Shown one piece after another: positions 33,741-38,262 of a stretch of 38,262 bases of DNA. The first letter of the stretch is position 1. The number at the start of each line of letters is the position of its first letter. The notes beneath the pieces were generated by a model. That model saw only the letters and a program-made list of their open reading frames with translations, did no database searches and had not been told where the DNA came from. This DNA is from Ramlibacter sp. (GTDB taxonomy: Bacteria; Pseudomonadota; Gammaproteobacteria; Burkholderiales; Burkholderiaceae_C). A program made the translations under genes and the position numbers. The DNA lies in the NCBI RefSeq assembly GCF_029866045.1, contig NZ_JARXAB010000141.1, forward strand, positions 1 to 38,262. The letters are read 5' to 3'.

Positions 33741-34559
33741 ATGGATTACGGAATCAAAGGCAAGGTGGCGCTCGTCACCGGCGCAGCCGGCGGCATCGGC
33801 TCGGCCACCGCGCGGCTCTTCGCGAAAGCGGGCGTGCAGGTCGCGCTGTTTGACCGCGATGCCGACGGCGCGCAACGCGTCGCCCAGCATATCGCCGATG
33901 AGGGCGGGCAGACGATCTCGGGCGGATTCGATGTGCGTGACTACGACGCCTTTGCGGCCGCCATCGAGAAAACCCAGGCCGCCTTCGGCGGTGTCGACTT
34001 CATCGTCAACGTGGCAGGCGGCGGATCGCGCCAGACCCTGGCCACGATGACGCCGGAGGACTGGCATGCGATCGTGGACCTGAACCTCACCGGCCCCTTC
34101 CATTCGATCAAGGCCGGCGCGTCAGCGCTGCGCGCACGCGGCGGCGGCGCCATCGTCACCGTGGCTTCGCTGGCCGGCCTGCGCATGTCGATGAACAATG
34201 GTGTGAGCTACACCTCCTCCAAGGCCGGCGTGCTGGGGCTCACGCGCCATGCAGCCTTTGAGCTTGCGCCCGACAACATCCGCGTCAATGCGGTGCTGCC
34301 AGGCCCGGTGCTCACGCCACAGATGAAGGCCAAGATCTCGCAAGAGACCCTCGAGCGCGTGCCGCGTGAGGTGCCCCTGGGTCGCTGGGTGCAGCCGGAG
34401 GAAGTGGCCGCCCCGATCCTGTTTTTCTGCTCGCCCATGTCGAGTGCCTGCACCGGCACCCACGTCATCATCGACTGCGGTCTGCACGTGGGCGCCACCA
34501 GTTCGCGCGAAGAATACAACCGCACGCGGGACCTGCCCGGCCTGTCGGCACCCAAATAA
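33741..34559 (+). CDS. SDR-family oxidoreductase
   Basis: A 272-residue classical short-chain dehydrogenase/reductase: VTGAAGGIGSATA (TGxxxGIG) for NAD(P), Asp at the end of the second strand (ALFDRDAD) which favours NAD, VNVAGG, the catalytic Ser in TVASLAGLRMS and YTSSK (Tyr-x3-Lys). It is 9 bp downstream of the first dehydrogenase. It should oxidise or reduce a hydroxy/keto intermediate of the same pathway. Confidence 0.93.
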   Translation: MDYGIKGKVALVTGAAGGIGSATARLFAKAGVQVALFDRDADGAQRVAQHIADEGGQTISGGFDVRDYDAFAAAIEKTQAAFGGVDFIVNVAGGGSRQTLATMTPEDWHAIVDLNLTGPFHSIKAGASALRARGGGAIVTVASLAGLRMSMNNGVSYTSSKAGVLGLTRHAAFELAPDNIRVNAVLPGPVLTPQMKAKISQETLERVPREVPLGRWVQPEEVAAPILFFCSPMSSACTGTHVIIDCGLHVGATSSREEYNRTRDLPGLSAPK

Positions 34560-34585
34560 CCCCCTCATTTTTCCTAGGAGTCACC

Positions 34586-35584
34586 ATGTCCCAGAAGCTG
34601 ATCGAAATCGCCAAGGTCTTCCAGACACCGCTGCGTCTCAACGCCAAAGCCGGCGACACGATCCTGATCATGACCGACACGCAGATGGACCCGCTGCTGT
34701 GGCAGGGCCTGGCGACTGCCGCCAACGGCCTGGACATGGAGCCTGTGGTGACCATCATGACGCCGCGTGCGCACCATGCGGCCAACCCGGCCTCGCCCGC
34801 CATGCAGGCCGCCCTGGATCCGAAGGTCGACCTGGTGATCTACCTCACCAGCACGGCGATGGCCCATGCCAAGATCACCGAAGACCTGGTGGACGCTGGC
34901 AAGAAGTTCATCCTCATGGAAGAACTGACGGTAGACATGCTCAAGCCAGGCGGTCCCGCCTGGGCCGACTACGAAGCCATGAACCGCCTGGGGCTGAAGA
35001 TCGCCGAGGTTTACTCCAAAGGCAAAACGGTCCGCGTGACCTGCCCGAACGGCACCGACCTCACGGTCGACATCACGGGCCGTCCGGGCCGCTCGATCGC
35101 CGGTATGCCGCTGGCGCTGCACCCGGGCAAGGGCGGCGGCTGCGCCTTCCCGGATGGCGAGGCGCATGTCTGCCCGGTCGAGGGCACGGGCGAAGGGCGG
35201 GTGGTCTTTGACCTGACCGCTCACTCGGTCGGCTCCCTGAAAGAGCCCATGATCCTGACCGTCGAAAAAGGCATGGTTACGAAGATCGAGGGTGGCTACC
35301 AAGCCCAGATCTGGCGCCAGCTGCTCGAGCGCGCAGGCGACACCGGCAGCTACAACTGCCCCGCCGAAGTGTCGATCGGCCTGAACAAGAACGTGGTGCC
35401 CACCGGCTCCATGCGCACCGACAAAAAGATGTATGCCACCTCGCACATCGGCGTGGGCGACACCATCGTGCTGGGTGGCACCTGCCACGCCAAGCTGCGC
35501 CTGGAGGGTGTGATCCGCTACCCAGAAATTTCTGTGGACGGCCAAGTGCTGACCCGCGCCGGTCGCATCCTGCTGGACGACTGA
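34586..35584 (+). CDS. M29/aminopeptidase T- and NicX-like metal protein
   Basis: A 332-residue protein of the fold shared by M29 aminopeptidases and 2,5-dihydroxypyridine dioxygenase NicX. The C-terminal half has GEAHVCPVEG (Glu192), AEVSIGLNKNV (Glu261), YATSHIGVGDT (His287) and GTCHAKLRLEG (His301). In NicX and M29 enzymes the last His is followed two residues later by a metal-ligand Asp; here it is Lys303. So either the metal site is altered, or the family diverged. It could be a ring-opening dioxygenase or hydrolase. An AGGAG Shine-Dalgarno precedes the ATG. It sits between two dehydrogenase-like genes. Confidence 0.75.
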   Translation: MSQKLIEIAKVFQTPLRLNAKAGDTILIMTDTQMDPLLWQGLATAANGLDMEPVVTIMTPRAHHAANPASPAMQAALDPKVDLVIYLTSTAMAHAKITEDLVDAGKKFILMEELTVDMLKPGGPAWADYEAMNRLGLKIAEVYSKGKTVRVTCPNGTDLTVDITGRPGRSIAGMPLALHPGKGGGCAFPDGEAHVCPVEGTGEGRVVFDLTAHSVGSLKEPMILTVEKGMVTKIEGGYQAQIWRQLLERAGDTGSYNCPAEVSIGLNKNVVPTGSMRTDKKMYATSHIGVGDTIVLGGTCHAKLRLEGVIRYPEISVDGQVLTRAGRILLDD

Positions 35585-35586
35585 GC

Positions 35587-36489
35587 ATGAACGCGCCGTC
35601 TGCCTCCTTGCCCACGCTGGGCTTCATCGGGCTGGGTCATATGGGCGGCCCGATGGCGGCCCGGCTCGCGCAAGCGGGCTACCCGCTCGTGGTGTTCGAT
35701 ATCGCGGCCGACGCGGTGCAGACCCTGGTGTCCCGGGGCGCACGCGCGGCCGCCTCGGCGCGCGAGGTGGGTGACCAGGCGCAGATCGTTTTTTTCTGCC
35801 TGCCGCGGCCTGACATCAGCATTGCGGTGGCTGGTGAGCTGCGCGGGAGCAAGGCCTGCCGCGTCCTGGTGGAGATGTCCACCGTCGGGCGCAGCGCGCT
35901 GACCCAGATCGCCCAGGCCAGTGGCGATGACATCGAGTTGCTCGACTGCCCCATCAGCGGCGGGGTGGCCAAAGCGGTCAGCGGCGATTTGTCGGCCATC
36001 GTGGCCGGACCCGAAGCGCTGGTGTCCGCCGTGCGGCCCTGCCTCGAGGCGGTGGCCAGCCACATCTTCGTGGTGGGCGATCGCGCCGGGCAAGCCCAGG
36101 TGTGCAAGATTGCCAACAACGCCATCTCGATCGTCGGGCTGGTGGTGGCCTGCGAGGCGGTGGCCATGGGCCAGAAGGCCGGCCTCGATCCGGCGGCGAT
36201 GATCGATGTGATCAACGCCAGCACCGGCCGCAATTCGGCCACGGTCGACAAATTCCCCCGCGCCATCCTGCCGCGCACCTTCGACTATGGCGGTCCGATG
36301 GAAATCGGCGGCAAAGACCTGCAGCTGTACCTGCAGGAGGCCCTGGCGGAGGACACCCCGAGCCTGGCGGTGAGCAATGCGGCGCAGTTGTGGGCCCAGG
36401 CCGAGCGGCGCTTCGGCCCCCGTTCCGACATGACCATGATCTTCCGCCTGATGGAGGAACTGGGCGGCATGGGGCAGGAGAAGCACTGA
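35587..36489 (+). CDS. NAD(P)-dependent 3-hydroxyisobutyrate-dehydrogenase-family enzyme (second copy)
   Basis: A 300-residue paralogue of the enzyme at 32829: LGFIGLGHMGGPMAARLAQAGY (NAD(P) site), LDCPISGGVAKAVSGDLSAI and KIANNAIS (catalytic Lys). Length and layout match, but the substrate block differs (CPISGGVAKAV versus APVSGGPRGAA), so specificity likely differs. It starts 2 bp after the M29/NicX-like gene and its stop overlaps the next start by one base. Confidence 0.92.
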   Translation: MNAPSASLPTLGFIGLGHMGGPMAARLAQAGYPLVVFDIAADAVQTLVSRGARAAASAREVGDQAQIVFFCLPRPDISIAVAGELRGSKACRVLVEMSTVGRSALTQIAQASGDDIELLDCPISGGVAKAVSGDLSAIVAGPEALVSAVRPCLEAVASHIFVVGDRAGQAQVCKIANNAISIVGLVVACEAVAMGQKAGLDPAAMIDVINASTGRNSATVDKFPRAILPRTFDYGGPMEIGGKDLQLYLQEALAEDTPSLAVSNAAQLWAQAERRFGPRSDMTMIFRLMEELGGMGQEKH

Positions 36490-37313
36490 TGCCCGTCATC
36501 CAGACCGCGCCGGATCTGCAGACCTGGTATCACATCGATGATTTCACCGACCCCTGGACGAAGGCGCCCTGGGTCGTGCTGATGCACGGCGTGGCCGAAA
36601 GCAGCGACGCCTGGTATGGCTGGATCCCCCACCTGGCCCGCCACTACCGGGTGCTGCGTTTTGATATTCGAGGCTTCGGCCGCTCCAGCGCGATGCCGCG
36701 CCACTACCCCTGGGACCTGGACCAGCCGGGCGACGATCTGCTGGCGCTGACGCAGGCTCTGGGCATCGAATCGTTCCACCTGGTTGCGGCCAAGGTGGGC
36801 GGCACGATGGCCTTGCAGTTCGCCAGCCGGCAACCGAAGCCGCTGCGCAGCCTGTCGGTGCTCGGCACGCCCGTGGTGGCAGCCAACCCCGACTATTCAT
36901 CGCGCGAGATCGACGAGCATGGTGTGGGCCATTGGGTGCGACGCACCATGAAGACCCGGCTGGGTACTGTGATGCCGGCCGAGGGCCAGGAGTGGTGGGC
37001 GCAGATGATGGAGCAAACCCCGGTCTCGACCCAGGCGGGCTTCATGGACCATCTTCAGCAGATCGACATCCGACCTGTGCTGCCCCGAATTGCCTGTCCC
37101 ACGCTGGTGGTGATCACCGGCGACCCGAACAATGCGGCGCAGAACCTGACCGGCCTCGAGTCCACCCGGGCCTGGCAAAGCACCATCCCCCAATCTGAAC
37201 TGCTGGTCATCCCGAACGACTCTTTCCATGTGGCCGCCACCGCGCCGGACGAGGCCGCCGCCGCCACCCGCCGCTTCATCGACCGCCAGGAGGCGGCGCT
37301 GCGTGATGCGTGA
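36489..37313 (+). CDS. Alpha/beta hydrolase-fold protein with Lys at the nucleophile position
   Basis: A 274-residue alpha/beta-hydrolase-fold protein. Oxyanion segment VVLMHGVAESSDAW, RFDIRGFGRSS and a C-terminal His247 in NDSFHVA are normal, and Asp212 (GDPNNAA) can be the acid. The nucleophile elbow, usually G-x-S-x-G, reads AAKVGG, with Lys102 where Ser is expected. It is therefore unlikely to be a standard esterase; a lyase, isomerase or C-C-bond enzyme is possible. Start overlaps the preceding stop (TGATG), so it is coupled in the operon. Confidence 0.85.
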   Translation: MPVIQTAPDLQTWYHIDDFTDPWTKAPWVVLMHGVAESSDAWYGWIPHLARHYRVLRFDIRGFGRSSAMPRHYPWDLDQPGDDLLALTQALGIESFHLVAAKVGGTMALQFASRQPKPLRSLSVLGTPVVAANPDYSSREIDEHGVGHWVRRTMKTRLGTVMPAEGQEWWAQMMEQTPVSTQAGFMDHLQQIDIRPVLPRIACPTLVVITGDPNNAAQNLTGLESTRAWQSTIPQSELLVIPNDSFHVAATAPDEAAAATRRFIDRQEAALRDA

Positions 37314-38262
37314 AGACCCGACCCGCGCGCTGGCCGAGTTTGCCCAAGGCCTTGCGTGCTTGCCGCCGCAGACCCTGCAGCAGGCGCGCCGTGCGTTCAG
37401 CAACTATGTCGGCTGCACGCTGGGGGCCAGCCAGGACCCGGCGTCCGTGCATGCACTCGCGCATGCCGACGAGTTCAGCGGTCGTCGCACGGCCACGGTT
37501 CACGGCCAGCGGGTACGGCTCGATCCCTTGCACGCGGCCTTGGTCAACTGCCTGCAATCGAGCATTCAGACCTTCGATGACACCCACCTGGCCAGCGTGA
37601 TTCATCCCACGGGTCCGGTCGCTGCGGCACTGGCGGCCCTGCTCGAACACGACACTCGCCTCCAGGTCGATGGCCAGGGGTTCTTGACCGCTCTGGGCAT
37701 CGGCATCGAAGTGTCCTGCCGCGTGGCCCTGGCGCTCACCAGTCCGCCCGCACAGCCTCACCTGGGTTTGTTCATGACGGGCATCGCCGGGGGCATCGGC
37801 GCTGCGGCCGCCTGCGCGCGCGTGCTGGGGCTCGATGTCCAGCGCACGCTGTGGGCCATGGGCACCGCGGCTTCGCAGGCGAGTGGACTGCGCGCCACCC
37901 ACACCACCATGGCCGCCGGTCTGGTACCAGCCCTCAGTGCCCGGGCTGGCCTGGAATCGGCCCTGCTGGCCCGCCAGGGGTTTGACGGCCCTGAGCGGGT
38001 ACTGGAGCATCCCAACGGCCTGTTGGCGACACTCGCGCCGGGTTCGAACAGCGCGCTCGTGGTGCAAAGTCTCGGGGCGAGCTATGAACTCGACGAGCTG
38101 TCCTACAAGCCCTATCCCTGTGGGGTGGTGATCCATCCGATCATCGACGGCTGCCTGGCGCTGCTGCCACAGTTATCGGGTGAATCGATTGACCGGGTGA
38201 GCCTGGAGGTTCACCCGCTGGTGCTCAAACTCACCGGGACCCGCCATCCCGCGCACGCACTG
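37306..38262 (+). CDS. MmgE/PrpD family protein, cut by the window end
   Basis: 319 codons are visible and the frame is open at the right edge, so about 120-140 C-terminal residues are missing. It begins MREDPTRALAEFAQGLACLP and carries FDDTHLASVIHPTGPVAAALAALLE and LSYKPYPCGVVIHPIIDGC, which resemble the enzyme at 12312 more than that at 30577. The ATG overlaps the hydrolase-fold gene by 8 bp. It is part of the same operon. Confidence 0.9.
   Translation, partial: MREDPTRALAEFAQGLACLPPQTLQQARRAFSNYVGCTLGASQDPASVHALAHADEFSGRRTATVHGQRVRLDPLHAALVNCLQSSIQTFDDTHLASVIHPTGPVAAALAALLEHDTRLQVDGQGFLTALGIGIEVSCRVALALTSPPAQPHLGLFMTGIAGGIGAAAACARVLGLDVQRTLWAMGTAASQASGLRATHTTMAAGLVPALSARAGLESALLARQGFDGPERVLEHPNGLLATLAPGSNSALVVQSLGASYELDELSYKPYPCGVVIHPIIDGCLALLPQLSGESIDRVSLEVHPLVLKLTGTRHPAHAL

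Overview
The window is high-GC DNA that looks like a betaproteobacterium of the order Burkholderiales, probably Comamonadaceae. The grounds are the dusB-fis-purH order, several solo Bug/TctC-type periplasmic binding proteins, MmgE/PrpD enzymes next to them, and a Burkholderiales-like elongator tRNA-Met. This is judged from protein families and gene order only; no database search was possible.

Layout. 1-3305 (+) holds a 5'-truncated fumarylacetoacetase, an MBL-fold hydrolase, and a fusion of a carboxymuconolactone-decarboxylase domain to an alpha/beta hydrolase. 3374-6241 (-) is dusB-fis-purH, with dusB interrupted by an in-frame amber codon. 6510-9932 holds a YqaA-like membrane protein, a CsbD-like stress protein, ychF, a PH-like protein and a secreted hydrolase. 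10047-12239 is a HAMP-PAS-GGDEF-EAL protein with a degenerate GGDEF site and an intact EAL site. 12312-15463 (-) is a GntR-Bug-MmgE/PrpD catabolic unit. 15657-22151 holds a MOSC protein, a UbiH-like hydroxylase, a DsbC-like protein, an M61 peptidase and a TonB-like DUF3108 protein. 22250-23029 is an enoyl-CoA hydratase. 23139-25571 is a visibly more AT-rich cluster of three glycan-type genes (GT17, methyltransferase, DUF5672). A Kelch protein follows on the minus strand.

26825-28576 is an accessory region. A tRNA-Met(CAT) gene is followed 744 bp downstream by a second copy of its 3' end and terminator. The space between holds only a BrnT/CopG-type toxin-antitoxin pair with its own promoter and operator-like palindrome. 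After it come a solitary YidD homologue, a 21-codon membrane peptide with a strong ribosome binding site, and an unknown membrane protein.

28620-38262 is a large catabolic region. Two tandem Bug proteins and an MmgE/PrpD enzyme run toward a convergent IclR regulator. Divergent from IclR is a tight operon: 3-hydroxyisobutyrate-dehydrogenase-like enzyme, SDR, an M29/NicX-like protein, a second 3-hydroxyisobutyrate-dehydrogenase-like enzyme, an alpha/beta-fold protein with Lys in place of the nucleophile, and a third MmgE/PrpD enzyme cut by the window end. The Bug proteins probably capture an organic acid that these enzymes degrade; the substrate cannot be read from the sequence. A recurring oddity is short degenerate tandem repeats (units of 8, 9, 12, 15 and 9 bp) in five different intergenic gaps.
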